From the NCBI GenBank assembly GCA_006739055.1, contig AP019702.1:1364501-1428500 (forward strand): 64,000 bases of DNA. Direction: 5' to 3'. Positions 50,601 to 59,581 of this stretch are shown here, in pieces. The position numbers were made by a program, and so were the translations under genes. Each line of letters begins with the position of its first letter. The stretch's first letter is position 1. The DNA is from Allostella vacuolata (GTDB taxonomy: Bacteria; Pseudomonadota; Alphaproteobacteria; ATCC43930; Allostellaceae). The notes under the pieces were generated by a model that was given only the letters and a program-made list of their open reading frames with translations, made no database searches and had not been told where the DNA came from.

Positions 50601-51831
50601 ACACGACATAGGTGGCGCCGGCCGAACCGTTCGCATCCGGTGCGCCGATCATGACGTCGGCCAGCCCGTCGCCGTTCAGGTCACCCGCGAAGCCGACGGC
50701 GAGGTGAAACTTGTCGATCTGCCCGGCATTCTCGAACGCAAAGCCGTTGCTGCCGTCAAGCGAGGCGACGTCGATGGCAGGATCGCTGCCGCCCTCCCGC
50801 CCGAAGATGACTACGCCGTTGGCGTAGTAGTCGCTGACGATCACATCAGCCAATCCATCGCCGTTCATGTCGCCGGCGGTGCTGACGGCGTACCCCAGAT
50901 TCAGCATCAGCCCGGTGCCGGTGATGGCGACCCCGTTTTCGCCGTCGAGCGAGCCCAGCGCGACGGTCGCGGGAACATCCCACCCCCCGAACACGATGAA
51001 GGCGCCGCCGTCGAGAACATTCGCGAAGGGCGCTCCCAGGAGGATGTCGGCGAAGCCGTCCCCGTTGAAGTCGCCGGCCGAGGCGGCGGCGAAGCCGGTC
51101 TTGGTCCCGCCGCTACCCGCGATCGCGAAGCCGTTGGAGCCGTTCAGCGCCGAGAGATCGAAGGTCGGATCGGCTCCCCGTGGCCCGCCGAACACCACAT
51201 AGGCGCCGCCGCTGGTGCCGCCGGCATAGGGCGTGGCGATGAGGATGTCGGCGAAGCCGTCGCCGTTCACGTCCCCGGCGGCGCGAACGGTGAGGCCGCT
51301 TTCGTCGCCCGGACTGGCGCGACGGATGGCGAACCCGGTCTGGCCGTCGAGGGAGGAGAGGTCGAGGGAGCCGGCGAAGTCCTCCCGGCCATAGACCACA
51401 TAGCTGGTGCCGTTGCCCGGCTCCTCGCTGCCGAGGTCCCGCTTGGCGGGGGCGCCGACGATCAGGTCGTCGATGCCGTCGCCGTCGAGGTCGCCGGCGG
51501 CACTGACCGACCAGCCGAAATGGTTGCCCTTGCCCGTGGCATCCTCGGGGTCGATGCCGCAGATGGCGAAGCCGTCGGTCGCGGCCAGCGAGGCCAGCTC
51601 GATCGGCGAGGTGAAGCCGCCCGCCTTGCCGAAGACGACGTAGGTCTGGCCCAGCGTGCCGTCGACCGTGCCGTCGGAACTGCCGGTGGCCATGCCGACG
51701 ATGACGTCGTCGAAGCCGTCCCCGTTCACGTCACCGGCCGTGCTTGCGGCCCAGATTTCCTCTTCGCCCTTGATGACGAAGCCATTCACGCCGTCCAGCG
51801 ACGCAAGCTCGAACGTGGCGCCGAACGCCAT
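47662..51831 (-). CDS. Giant secreted FG-GAP/RTX protein with two seven-repeat blocks
   Basis: A 1389-residue protein with no N-terminal signal, consistent with type I secretion. Residues 1-480 and about 505-1010 each hold seven FG-GAP/integrin-type repeats built on AGDVNGDGxxDxIIGAP, as expected for two seven-bladed beta-propellers with Ca2+-binding DxNxDG loops. A polyproline linker (about 481-503) joins them. Then comes a cadherin/tandem-95-like domain (about 1022-1117, VERDKTLAVAGPGLLANDRDPDGDP) and RTX GGxGxDxL nonapeptides (about 1137-1310), ending in a short secretion-type C-terminus. Likely a Ca2+-stabilised adhesin or surface protein; no T1SS genes are nearby. Confidence 0.92.
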   Translation of the reverse strand: MAFGATFELASLDGVNGFVIKGEEEIWAASTAGDVNGDGFDDVIVGMATGSSDGTVDGTLGQTYVVFGKAGGFTSPIELASLAATDGFAICGIDPEDATGKGNHFGWSVSAAGDLDGDGIDDLIVGAPAKRDLGSEEPGNGTSYVVYGREDFAGSLDLSSLDGQTGFAIRRASPGDESGLTVRAAGDVNGDGFADILIATPYAGGTSGGAYVVFGGPRGADPTFDLSALNGSNGFAIAGSGGTKTGFAAASAGDFNGDGFADILLGAPFANVLDGGAFIVFGGWDVPATVALGSLDGENGVAITGTGLMLNLGYAVSTAGDMNGDGLADVIVSDYYANGVVIFGREGGSDPAIDVASLDGSNGFAFENAGQIDKFHLAVGFAGDLNGDGLADVMIGAPDANGSAGATYVVYGRADDFDPVVDLAALDGSNGFILNGADAGDGSGRYLSLADVDGDGADDLVIAAPGAYGGAGATHVIFGTEQSALPPPPAPPPLPPPPPPPPLPDLPVMRLGAAIEPVAFEPVNCFVIWGRKYTEEWNQYDWGTWSATSAGDLNGDGFDDVIVATPWVPQGDTNGVGETYVVFGKADGFVSPLEVSDLDGSNGFVIRGEYDPQSFNGTYSGWSVGPAGDVNGDGVDDIVIGAPGILYGESASYVVFGRSDGFPALLELSSLGSDGLVINGAVTDDGSGSAVRGTGDVNGDGFDDLVIATPDGIDYVVFGRPADGNPIELSDIDGGNGFAIVAGDGVRDHDPWEWYVIGDYAVGGAGDLNGDGFADVVIGLGDEDGSAGISYVVFGRSGGFAAAIDPSSLDGGNGFAIRGAAPKDGSGWAVGAAGDVNGDGIDDLIIGAPGAYAGAGAAYVIFGKRGGFDDAIDLASLPASEGFVIKGACAGDALGYSIAAAGDVNGDGIDDLLVGTPDAYDSAGASYVLFGRAGGFSDPVEVATLDGSNGFIIKGFAPGDWTGSHVSTGDVNGDGAPDFIIGATTARDQVGSTYVIFGEPRGRGRARRRPGRPPSSGPGNRAPSAGDDNYAVERDKTLAVAGPGLLANDRDPDGDPLKVAGLVSGPEHGTLEWQPDGSFTYTPHASYVGLDRFVYTVTDGRSGRDAAEVWITVEKAAGLPPVLPVTGGFGAEALHGTYRSDTISGMGGNDTIRGDGGRDVLDGGDGDDVVMGDADEDVVLGGAGADWLLGGAGNDWILGGTGDDTAQGGTGNDLVRGGQGRDLLFGDKGDDVLHGDQGDDWLLGGAGRDQLLGGAGDDTAHGGADDDRIWGGQGDDRLFGDKGDDVLQGDRGHDTLTGGEGADQFVFADGGGRDVVTDYDLMGGDVIRLEVGPDGLLNGIAISGFADILALLEDGPDGAFLRLGPDDAHGVTLLGIGRNQLSADDFLIA

Positions 51832-52076
51832 GACATGGACCTCATCGGGATTGGGTGCCGTCTCGCCGAACGGGAGCGGCAGTGGGTATCTATCTCAAAT
51901 TAGATACTAATATGAGGTCTTATCCAAGAAGTTAAGTAGTCACTGCTATGACGTCCCCTGGCCTGCCCGGGCCCGGGGCGAGCAGCCGTCCGGCCTCGGC
52001 GCAGATGCGGCCGCCCAACGCTACCTCAGGATGTGCGCGAATCATGCGCAAACGCAGTCGTGACGGCAAGCCGATT
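51832..52076. other. Intergenic region between RND operon and secreted protein gene
   Basis: About 245 bases with an AT-rich centre carrying the inverted repeat. Both flanking genes are on the minus strand, so it ends one transcription unit and holds the promoter of the next. No coding sequence or clear terminator hairpin with T-run was seen. Confidence 0.5.
51886..51907. promoter_or_regulatory. Inverted repeat upstream of secreted protein gene
   Basis: GTATCTA-TCTCAAAT-TAGATAC, seven-base perfect arms with an eight-base centre in an AT-rich stretch, 55-76 bases before the ATG of the FG-GAP/RTX gene. Could be an operator or a promoter-embedded hairpin. Confidence 0.5.
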
Positions 52077-55000
52077 CTATTCCGCCGCCGCCGGGACCAG
52101 TGCTGGCGGCCGGCGGCGGAAGCGTTCCAGCATCAGGTAGATGACCGGCGTCGTGTAGAGCGTCAGGATCTGGGATACCACCAGCCCGCCGACGATGGTG
52201 ATGCCGAGCGGCCGGCGCAGCTCGGCGCCGATGCCGGTCGCGATCGCCAGCGGCACGGCCCCGAACAGGGCTGCCAGCGTCGTCATCAGGATCGGGCGGA
52301 AGCGCTCCAGGCACGCCTCGCGGATGGCCTCCCGCGGCTCCAGCCCGCGCTTGCGCTGCGCCTCCAGGGCGAAGTCCACCATCATGATCCCGTTCTTCTT
52401 GACGATGCCGACCAGCAGGATGATGCCGATCAGGGCGATGATCGACAGGTCCATGCGCGCCATCTTGAGCGACATCAGCGCCCCCAGCCCGGCGGACGGC
52501 AGGGTCGACAGGATGGTCAGCGGGTGCAGCAGGTCCTCGTAGAGGATGCCCAGCACCAGGTAGATGACCAGGATGGCGCCCAGGATCAGCACCAGCTGGC
52601 TCTGGGAGGACTGGGCGAAGGCGCCGGCATCCCCGTCGAAGCCGGCGCGGATCTGATCCGGCAGGTGCATCTCCGCCACCGCCCGGTCGACCGCGGCCAG
52701 GGTGGTGGCGAGCACCGCGCCCGGCGCCAGGTTGAAGCTGATCGTGGAGGACGGGAACTGGCCGCGATGGGCGACCGACAGGGGGGCGGTCCCGGTGGTG
52801 CGGCGGGTGACGGCGGTGAGCGGGACCTGGGTTCCGTCCTCGGCCGTGGCGTAGATCTGCGCCAGCGAGGTCGGGTCGGTGGCGAAGCGCGGCTCGACCT
52901 CGAAGATCACCCGGTACTGGTTGCGCTGGGTGTAGATGGTGGCGATCTGCCGCTGGGCGAAGGCGTTGTTGAGGGCCGCCCCCACGTCGTCGATGCCGAC
53001 GCCGAAGCGGGCGGCGGCCTCGCGGTCGATCGAGACGTTGACCTGCAGGCCGGTCTGCTCGCGGTCGGTGCTGATGTCGACCACCCCTTCGACGCTGCGC
53101 AGGCGCTCCAGTACCTGCGGCGCCCAGGTCTTGAGCGCGTTCAGGTCCTCGCTCCACAGCGTGTACTGGTTGGAGGCGTTGGCGCTGCGCCCGCCCACCC
53201 GCAGGTCCTGCTGCGGCACCATGAAGACCTGGAGGCCGGGCACCGCGGCCAGCTGCGGGCGCAGCCGGTTGACCACGTCGGTCGAGCTGACCCCGCGCTC
53301 CTCCAGCGGCTTCAGGCTGATGAACATGCGGCCGGAATTGCTCTGCGATCCGCCGCCGACGAACGAGCCGAAGCCGGCGATGGCCGGGTCGGCGGCGATG
53401 ATCTCGGCCGCGCGCTGCTGCAGCCCCAGCATCACCTGGAACGACACGTCGGGCGAGGCGCGGGTGCCGGCGAAGATCAGGCCGGTATCGTCCTGGGGAA
53501 AGAACCCCTTGGGCAGCTGGACATAGAGCCAGGCGGTGCCGGCGATGGTGGCGAAGAAGACCAGCAGCATCAGCAACCGGTGGCGCAGCGCCCAGCCCAG
53601 CGTGCGGGCATAGCCGGCGACCATGCCGTCCAGCACCGGCTCGACCAGGCGGTCGAGCCAGGTCTCGCCGCGCTGCGGCATGCGCTTCAGGAACCGGCCG
53701 CAGATCATCGGCGTCACCGTCAGCGACACCACCATGGAGACGATGATCGCGAAGGTCATCGTCATGGCGAACTCCTTGAAGAGCCGCCCGATGATGCCCG
53801 GCATGAAGATCAGCGGCACGAAGGCCGCCACCAGCGAGACGCTGATCGAGACCACGGTGAAGCCGATCTGCCGCGCGCCCTCGATGGCGGCGGCCAGCGG
53901 GCGCATGCCGTCCTCGAGGTTGCGGTAGACGTTCTCGATCATGACGATGGCGTCGTCGACGACGAAGCCGACGGCGATCACCAGCGCCATCAGGGTCAGG
54001 TTGTTGACCGTGTAGCCCGCGGCCCACATCAGCCCGAAGGTGCCCGCCAGGGACAGGGGCACGGTCAGGGCGGCCGCCACCGTCGGCGTGGTCCGGCGCA
54101 GGAACAGCAGCACGACCAGGGTGACCAGGCCGATCGACAGGGCCAGCGTGAACTGCATCTCGTGGACGCTGGCGCGGATGGTGGTGGTGCGGTCGGACAG
54201 CACGGCCAGCCGCACGCCGGCCGGCAGCATCCTCTCCAGCTCCGGCAGCTCGGCCTTGATCTGGTCGACGGTGTCGATGACGTTGGCGTTGGCCTGCCGG
54301 TTGATGACGACGAGGATGCCGCGCTGCGCCCCGACCCAGCCGGCCGAGCGGCTGTTGCGCACCCCGTCCTCGACGGTCGCGACATCGCCCAGCCGGACCA
54401 CGGTCGATCCCTCGGCGCGCACGACGACGCGCTTGAACTGCTCGGCGGTGCGCAGCTGCCCGTCGGTCAGGATCATGGTCGCCTGGCGCGGGCCCTCCAG
54501 GGCGCCGACGGGGTTGACCACGCTGGCCGAGGCGATCGCCTGGCGCACCGTGTCGAGGCCGAGGCCCATCGCCGCCAGCCGGTTGGGGTCGACGCGCACG
54601 CGGATCGCCGGCTGCTCGGCCCCGTTCACGGTCACCTCGGCCACCCCCTCCACCTGGGACAGGCGCTGGACCAGGATGCTGTCGGCCAGGTCGTAGAGGT
54701 CGGACGGGGGCAGCGTGTCGGCGGTCATCGACAGGATCAGCACCGGCGCCGCCGACGGGTTCGCCTTGCGGAAGTTGGGCCGGCTCGGCAGGTCGCTCGG
54801 CAGGTCGGCGGCGGCGGCGTTGATCGCCGCCTGGATGTCGCGCGCGGCCCCGTCGATGTCGCGGCCGAGGTCGAACTGCACGACGATGCTGGTGGACCCG
54901 ACCCCGCTCGACGAGGTGATCTCGGTCACCCCGGCGATGGCCCCCAGGCGCCGCTCCAGGGGGGCGGCCACGGTGGCGGCCATGATCTCGGGGTCGGCCC

Positions 55001-55157
55001 CCGGGCGGCTCGCCGAGACCCGGATGGTCGGGTAGTCGACCGCCGGCAGGCTCGCGACCGGCAGGAAGATGTAGGCGACCATGCCGACGAGGAAGAGGCC
55101 GATCGCCAGCAGGATGGTGGCGACCGGACGCTCGATGAAGGGGGTGGAGATGCTCAA
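52077..55157 (-). CDS. RND efflux pump permease, MdtC-like
   Basis: A 1026-residue RND transporter with 12 membrane segments, two large periplasmic loops and a MSISTPFIERPVATILLAI start. RND signatures are visible: AVGFVVDDAIVMIENVYRNLE in TM4 with the proton-relay Asp pair, and LLVGIVKKNGIMMVDFALEA in TM10. Together with its neighbour it forms a two-permease MdtBC-type pump that expels bile salts, novobiocin and other amphiphiles in enterobacteria. The sequence matches MdtC-like permeases. Last gene of the four-gene operon, 21 bases after the MdtB-like gene. Confidence 0.94.
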   Translation of the reverse strand: MSISTPFIERPVATILLAIGLFLVGMVAYIFLPVASLPAVDYPTIRVSASRPGADPEIMAATVAAPLERRLGAIAGVTEITSSSGVGSTSIVVQFDLGRDIDGAARDIQAAINAAAADLPSDLPSRPNFRKANPSAAPVLILSMTADTLPPSDLYDLADSILVQRLSQVEGVAEVTVNGAEQPAIRVRVDPNRLAAMGLGLDTVRQAIASASVVNPVGALEGPRQATMILTDGQLRTAEQFKRVVVRAEGSTVVRLGDVATVEDGVRNSRSAGWVGAQRGILVVINRQANANVIDTVDQIKAELPELERMLPAGVRLAVLSDRTTTIRASVHEMQFTLALSIGLVTLVVLLFLRRTTPTVAAALTVPLSLAGTFGLMWAAGYTVNNLTLMALVIAVGFVVDDAIVMIENVYRNLEDGMRPLAAAIEGARQIGFTVVSISVSLVAAFVPLIFMPGIIGRLFKEFAMTMTFAIIVSMVVSLTVTPMICGRFLKRMPQRGETWLDRLVEPVLDGMVAGYARTLGWALRHRLLMLLVFFATIAGTAWLYVQLPKGFFPQDDTGLIFAGTRASPDVSFQVMLGLQQRAAEIIAADPAIAGFGSFVGGGSQSNSGRMFISLKPLEERGVSSTDVVNRLRPQLAAVPGLQVFMVPQQDLRVGGRSANASNQYTLWSEDLNALKTWAPQVLERLRSVEGVVDISTDREQTGLQVNVSIDREAAARFGVGIDDVGAALNNAFAQRQIATIYTQRNQYRVIFEVEPRFATDPTSLAQIYATAEDGTQVPLTAVTRRTTGTAPLSVAHRGQFPSSTISFNLAPGAVLATTLAAVDRAVAEMHLPDQIRAGFDGDAGAFAQSSQSQLVLILGAILVIYLVLGILYEDLLHPLTILSTLPSAGLGALMSLKMARMDLSIIALIGIILLVGIVKKNGIMMVDFALEAQRKRGLEPREAIREACLERFRPILMTTLAALFGAVPLAIATGIGAELRRPLGITIVGGLVVSQILTLYTTPVIYLMLERFRRRPPALVPAAAE

Positions 55158-55178
55158 GGCTCGGGCCCGGGCGACCGG

Positions 55179-58100
55179 CTACTCGGCCGGGCTGGCGACG
55201 GGGGCGGGCTCCAGGCCGGAGCGGCCGCGCATCCGCTCCATCAGCAGATAGATGACCGGGGTGGTGTAGAGGGTCAGGAACTGGCTGAGGATCAGCCCGC
55301 CGCAGATGCTGATGCCGAGCGGGATGCGCAGCTCGGCCCCGGGACCGGTGGCCAGCGCCAGCGGCAGGGCGCCGAACAGGGCCGCCAGGGTCGTCATGAC
55401 GATCGGCCGGAAGCGCAGCACGCTCGCCTGCACGATGGCGTCGTAGGGGGTCATGCCGTGGTGGCGCTCGGCCTCCAGCGCGAAGTCGATCATCAGGATC
55501 GCGTTCTTCTTCACGATGCCCATCAGCAGGATGATGCCGATGAGGGCCACGAAGGAGAGGTCGAGGTCGAACAGCATCAGCGCCAGCAGCGCGCCGACGC
55601 CGGCCGAAGGCAACGTCGAGAGGATCGTCGCGGGGTGGATGAAGCTCTCGTAGAGCACGCCCAGCACGATGTAGATGGCGACGATCGCCGCCAGGATGAG
55701 CCAGGGCTGGCCCGCCAGCGACTTCTCGAATTCGGCCGCGTCGCCCGAATAGCTGCCGGTGATCGAGGCCGGCATGCCGAGCCGGCCCTGGGCGGCCGAG
55801 ATGACCTGCACCGCATCGCTCAGGCTCGCATGGGATGCCAGGTTGAAGCTGATGGTGACGGCCGGGAACTGCTCCTCGTGGTTGATCGAGAGCGGCGCCG
55901 AGGTGCGCTCGATGCGGGCGACCGACAGCAGCGGCACCTGGACCCCGGCGCGGCCCGGGACGTAGAGACGGGCCAGCGCGGAGGGGTCGAGCCGGTATTG
56001 CGGCTCGACCTCCAGCACCACCCGGTACTGGTTGGCCTGGCCGTAGATGGTGGAGATCTGGCGCTGGCCGAAGGCGTCGTTCAGCGCGTCCTCCACCGCC
56101 TGCATGGAGACGCCGAGGCGCCCGGCCTGCTCGCGGTCGACCCGGATCATGACCCCGAGCCCACCCTCGCGCAGGTCGCTGGCCACGTCCTGCATGGCGG
56201 GGGCCTGGCGGATCTCCTCCACCAGGCGCCGCGACCATTGCGACAGCTCCGCCGCATTGGTCCCGACCAGGGAGTACTGGTACTGCGACTGCGCCGCCCG
56301 GGTGTCGATCTGGATGTCCTGGATGGAGCGGAAATAGACCTCGACCCCGGGGATCGGCGCCACCAGCTGCTTCAGCCGCTCGATCACCGCGCCGGCCGGG
56401 GCCCGCCCGGTGTCCTGCGGCTTCAGGGTGATGCTGAGATGGCCGGCATTGGGGGTGCGGTTGATGGTGCCGACGCCGATCACCGAGACGACGTTGGCGA
56501 CGTCCGGGTCGGTCCGCACGGCGTCGGCGACCAGCTGCTGGATGCGCCGCAGTTCGGTGAAGGAGACGTCCTCGCCCGCTTCCGTCACCGCGGTGATCGA
56601 GCCGGTGTCCTGGGGCGGCAGGAACCCCTTGGGGATGACGACGTAGAGGGCGACCGTGGCGGCCAGGGTCGCGGCCGCCACCAGCATGGTGAGGGCGCGG
56701 TGGCGCAGGGTCGCCACCAGGCTGCGCCGATAGGCCTCGATCAGCCGGTCGACGGCGCGGTCGGCCGCCGCGGCGAGGCGGTTGCCGCCGGCGCCGTGGC
56801 CGGATTTCAGCAGCCGGCTGCACAGCATCGGGGTCATGGTCAGCGAGACCACGGCCGACAGCACCACGGCCAGCGTCAGGGTCAGCGCGAACTCGCGGAA
56901 CATGCGGCCGACCAGGCCGGTCATGAACAAGAGCGGGATGAACACGGCCACCAGCGAGGCGGTCAGCGAGATGATGGTGAAGCCGATCTCGCGGGCGCCC
57001 TTGTAGGCCGCCTCCATCGGGCTCTCGCCCTTCTCCATGTAGCGGACGATGTTCTCGATGATGACGATGGCGTCGTCGACGACGAAGCCGGTGCCGATGG
57101 TCAGCGCCATCAGCGACAGGTTGTCGAGGCTGAAGCCGCACAGCCACATCGCCCCGAACGTCGCGACCAGCGACAGGGGCAGGACGATCGCCGCGATCAA
57201 GGTCGCGCGCAGCGTGCGCAGGAACAGCAGCACGACCAGCACCACCAGACCGACGCACAGGACGAGGGTGAACTGCACCTCGTGGATCGAGGCGCGGATC
57301 GTCTCGGTCCGGTCGGCGACGATGGTGAGCTCGATCCCGGTCGGCATCATGGTGCGCAGGCGGGCCAGCTCGTCGCGCAGATGGGCGACGGTGTCGACGA
57401 CGTTGGCGCCCGGCTGCCGGCGCACGTCGATGACGACCGCCGGCCGGCCCTGGTACCAGGCCGCGACCTTCTCGTTCTCGAACCCGTCGATCAGGTTGGC
57501 GACGTCGCCGACCCGGACCGGGGCGCCGTTGCGGTAGGCGACGACCACTTCGCGATAGGCGGCCGCGCTCTCGATCTGGTCGTTGGCGGCGATCGTGTAG
57601 GATTGCTGGGCGCCGTCGAGCTGGCCCTTGGGGCCCGACTGGTTGGCGCCGACGATGGCGGTGCGCAGGTCGGCCAGGCTGACGCCGTAGGAGGCGAGGC
57701 GGGCGAGATCGGCCTGGACGCGCACGGCCGGGCGCACGCTGCCCTGCACGGTGACCGAGCCGACGCCGGAGACCTCCGCCAGGCGCTGGGCCATCAGCGT
57801 GTCGGCCAGGTCGCTCAGCGAACGCAGCGGCTGGGTTTCCGAGGTCAGCGCCACGGTCACGATCGGCGCGTCGGCCGGGTTCACCTTGGTGTAGGTGGGC
57901 GGATAGGGCAGGTTGCGGGGCAGGGTGGAGCCGGCGGCGTTGATCGCCGACTGCACGTCCTGCGAGGCGCCGTCGATGTCGCGGCCGAGATCGAACTGCA
58001 GGGTGATCTGGCTGATGCCGAACCCGCTGCTCGAGGTCAGGGCCTGGAGCGACGGGATCTGGCCGAGCTGGCGCTCCAGGGGCGCGGTCACGAGCGAAGC

Positions 58101-58277
58101 CATCGTCTCCGGGCTCGCCCCCGGCAGGCGGGTCGTCACCTGGACCGACGGGAAGTCGACCTGGGGCAGCGCCGACACCGGCAGCTGCCAGTATCCCAGC
58201 AGCCCCGCCAGCAGCACCGCGATGCCGAGCAGCGAGGTGGCGATCGGCCGGCCGATGAAGGGGGCGGAGACGTTCAT
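55179..58277 (-). CDS. RND efflux pump permease, MdtB-like
   Basis: A 1032-residue RND permease starting MNVSAPFIGRPIATSLLG. TM4 region TGFVVDDAIVIIENIVRYMEKGE carries the conserved Asp-Asp proton-relay, and LLMGIVKKNAILMIDFALEAER is TM10. Paired with the MdtC-like gene, heterotrimer formation is expected by analogy with MdtB2C. Its ATG overlaps the stop of the fusion-protein gene (ATGA). Confidence 0.94.
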   Translation of the reverse strand: MNVSAPFIGRPIATSLLGIAVLLAGLLGYWQLPVSALPQVDFPSVQVTTRLPGASPETMASLVTAPLERQLGQIPSLQALTSSSGFGISQITLQFDLGRDIDGASQDVQSAINAAGSTLPRNLPYPPTYTKVNPADAPIVTVALTSETQPLRSLSDLADTLMAQRLAEVSGVGSVTVQGSVRPAVRVQADLARLASYGVSLADLRTAIVGANQSGPKGQLDGAQQSYTIAANDQIESAAAYREVVVAYRNGAPVRVGDVANLIDGFENEKVAAWYQGRPAVVIDVRRQPGANVVDTVAHLRDELARLRTMMPTGIELTIVADRTETIRASIHEVQFTLVLCVGLVVLVVLLFLRTLRATLIAAIVLPLSLVATFGAMWLCGFSLDNLSLMALTIGTGFVVDDAIVIIENIVRYMEKGESPMEAAYKGAREIGFTIISLTASLVAVFIPLLFMTGLVGRMFREFALTLTLAVVLSAVVSLTMTPMLCSRLLKSGHGAGGNRLAAAADRAVDRLIEAYRRSLVATLRHRALTMLVAAATLAATVALYVVIPKGFLPPQDTGSITAVTEAGEDVSFTELRRIQQLVADAVRTDPDVANVVSVIGVGTINRTPNAGHLSITLKPQDTGRAPAGAVIERLKQLVAPIPGVEVYFRSIQDIQIDTRAAQSQYQYSLVGTNAAELSQWSRRLVEEIRQAPAMQDVASDLREGGLGVMIRVDREQAGRLGVSMQAVEDALNDAFGQRQISTIYGQANQYRVVLEVEPQYRLDPSALARLYVPGRAGVQVPLLSVARIERTSAPLSINHEEQFPAVTISFNLASHASLSDAVQVISAAQGRLGMPASITGSYSGDAAEFEKSLAGQPWLILAAIVAIYIVLGVLYESFIHPATILSTLPSAGVGALLALMLFDLDLSFVALIGIILLMGIVKKNAILMIDFALEAERHHGMTPYDAIVQASVLRFRPIVMTTLAALFGALPLALATGPGAELRIPLGISICGGLILSQFLTLYTTPVIYLLMERMRGRSGLEPAPVASPAE

Positions 58278-59581
58278 TGGGCCGGCCGGGCCGCCGGCAG
58301 CGCACCGGCCGGGCGTTCGCCGGGGCGCTGCTCGCCGTCCGGGCGGGCCCCGCCGCGACCCTCGCGGCCGGCGCTGCCCGGGCCGCGGCGGCCGCCCTCG
58401 CGCACCCCGGTCGGCGGGGTGACGACCGGCGTGGAGCCCGGGGTGGTCACCTGCACCTTGCTGCCGTTGGTCAGGCGCGAGAACCCCGACGTGACGACCC
58501 GCTCGCCGGCGGCCAGCCCTTCGCCGATCACCGCCTGGGTTTCGTCCTGCTGGGCGACCGTCACCGGCTTCAGCGCCACCGTCTCGCCCTCCTGCACCTG
58601 GTAGACCACGGTGCCGTTGGGGCCGCGCTGGACGGCGGCGGACGGGACGACGACGGCGCCCTTGCGCACGCCGACCTGCAGGCGGGCATTGATGAACTGG
58701 CCCGGCCAGAGCTGCCGGTTGGCGTTGGCGAAGACGGCCTTCATCTTGACCGTGCCGGTGGTCGGGTCGACCTGGTTGTCGACCACCTCCAGCGTGCCGC
58801 GGTCGAGCACGGTCCGGTTGTCGGACGCGATCGCATCGACCGGCACGGGCCCCGCCGCCATGGCGGCGTTCACCTGGCGCAGGAACTGCTGCGGCAGGGT
58901 GAAGATGGCGGCGATCGGCTGGACCTGGGTGATGACCACGATGCCGGCCGTGGTCGAGGCGCCGACCAGGTTGCCCTCGTCGACCAGGCGCAGGCCGGTG
59001 CGGCCGTCGATCGGCGCGGTGATCGTGGCGTAGCTGAGCTGGGTCTTGGCGTTGTCGATCGCCGCCTGGTCGGAGCGGATCAGCGCCTCCAGCTGCTGCA
59101 CCAGGGCGCGCTGGGTGTCCGCCTGCTGCTTGGTCGCATAGTCGGTGCGGGCGAGCCGGACATAGCGGTCGAGGTCGATGCGGGCGTTGGCGAGGTTGGC
59201 CTGGTCCTGGGCCTTCTTGGCCTCCGCCTGATCGAGGGCGGCCTTGTAGACGGCGGGATCGATCTGGGCCAGCAGGTCGCCCTTGCGCACGTCCTGCCCT
59301 TCGCGGAAGCCGATCCAGATGAGCTGGCCGTCGACCTGGGGCCGCACGGTGGCGGTGTTGAGCGCCTGGATGGTGCCGACCGCGTCGAGGCGGATCGGCA
59401 CGTCGGCGGTCTGCGCAGGCACCGCCAGCACCGGGGTCGGCTGGCCGCCGCCCTGGAAGGCGCCGCGCCCCATCCGCTGCGTGGAGACCGGGGCCGGCTG
59501 GCCGAGCAGGACCCAGCCGATGCCGCCGGCGATCGCGGCCACGACCAGCAGGCCGACCAGCCAGCGCAGGACCCGCCTCAC
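58274..59581 (-). CDS. RND periplasmic adaptor, MdtA-like
   Basis: A 435-residue membrane fusion protein. One N-terminal membrane helix (LRWLVGLLVVAAIAGGIGWVLLG), then a barrel-sandwich/lipoyl half (VGTIQALNTATVRPQVDGQL), an alpha-hairpin (ALDQAEAKKAQDQANLANARI ... LVQQLEALIRSDQAAIDNA), the second lipoyl half, TITAPIDGRTGLR, and a C-terminal beta domain. A Gly/Arg/Pro-rich tail closes it. GTG start overlapping the stop of the outer-membrane factor gene. It links the inner-membrane pump to the outer-membrane channel. Confidence 0.92.
   Translation of the reverse strand: MRRVLRWLVGLLVVAAIAGGIGWVLLGQPAPVSTQRMGRGAFQGGGQPTPVLAVPAQTADVPIRLDAVGTIQALNTATVRPQVDGQLIWIGFREGQDVRKGDLLAQIDPAVYKAALDQAEAKKAQDQANLANARIDLDRYVRLARTDYATKQQADTQRALVQQLEALIRSDQAAIDNAKTQLSYATITAPIDGRTGLRLVDEGNLVGASTTAGIVVITQVQPIAAIFTLPQQFLRQVNAAMAAGPVPVDAIASDNRTVLDRGTLEVVDNQVDPTTGTVKMKAVFANANRQLWPGQFINARLQVGVRKGAVVVPSAAVQRGPNGTVVYQVQEGETVALKPVTVAQQDETQAVIGEGLAAGERVVTSGFSRLTNGSKVQVTTPGSTPVVTPPTGVREGGRRGPGSAGREGRGGARPDGEQRPGERPAGALPAARPAQ

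Noticed and set aside
51948-58604. Very long plus-strand open frame opposite the RND genes
   Set aside because: Complement of two clearly recognisable RND permeases; low-complexity Gln/Asp/Arg/Gly sequence with no domains.
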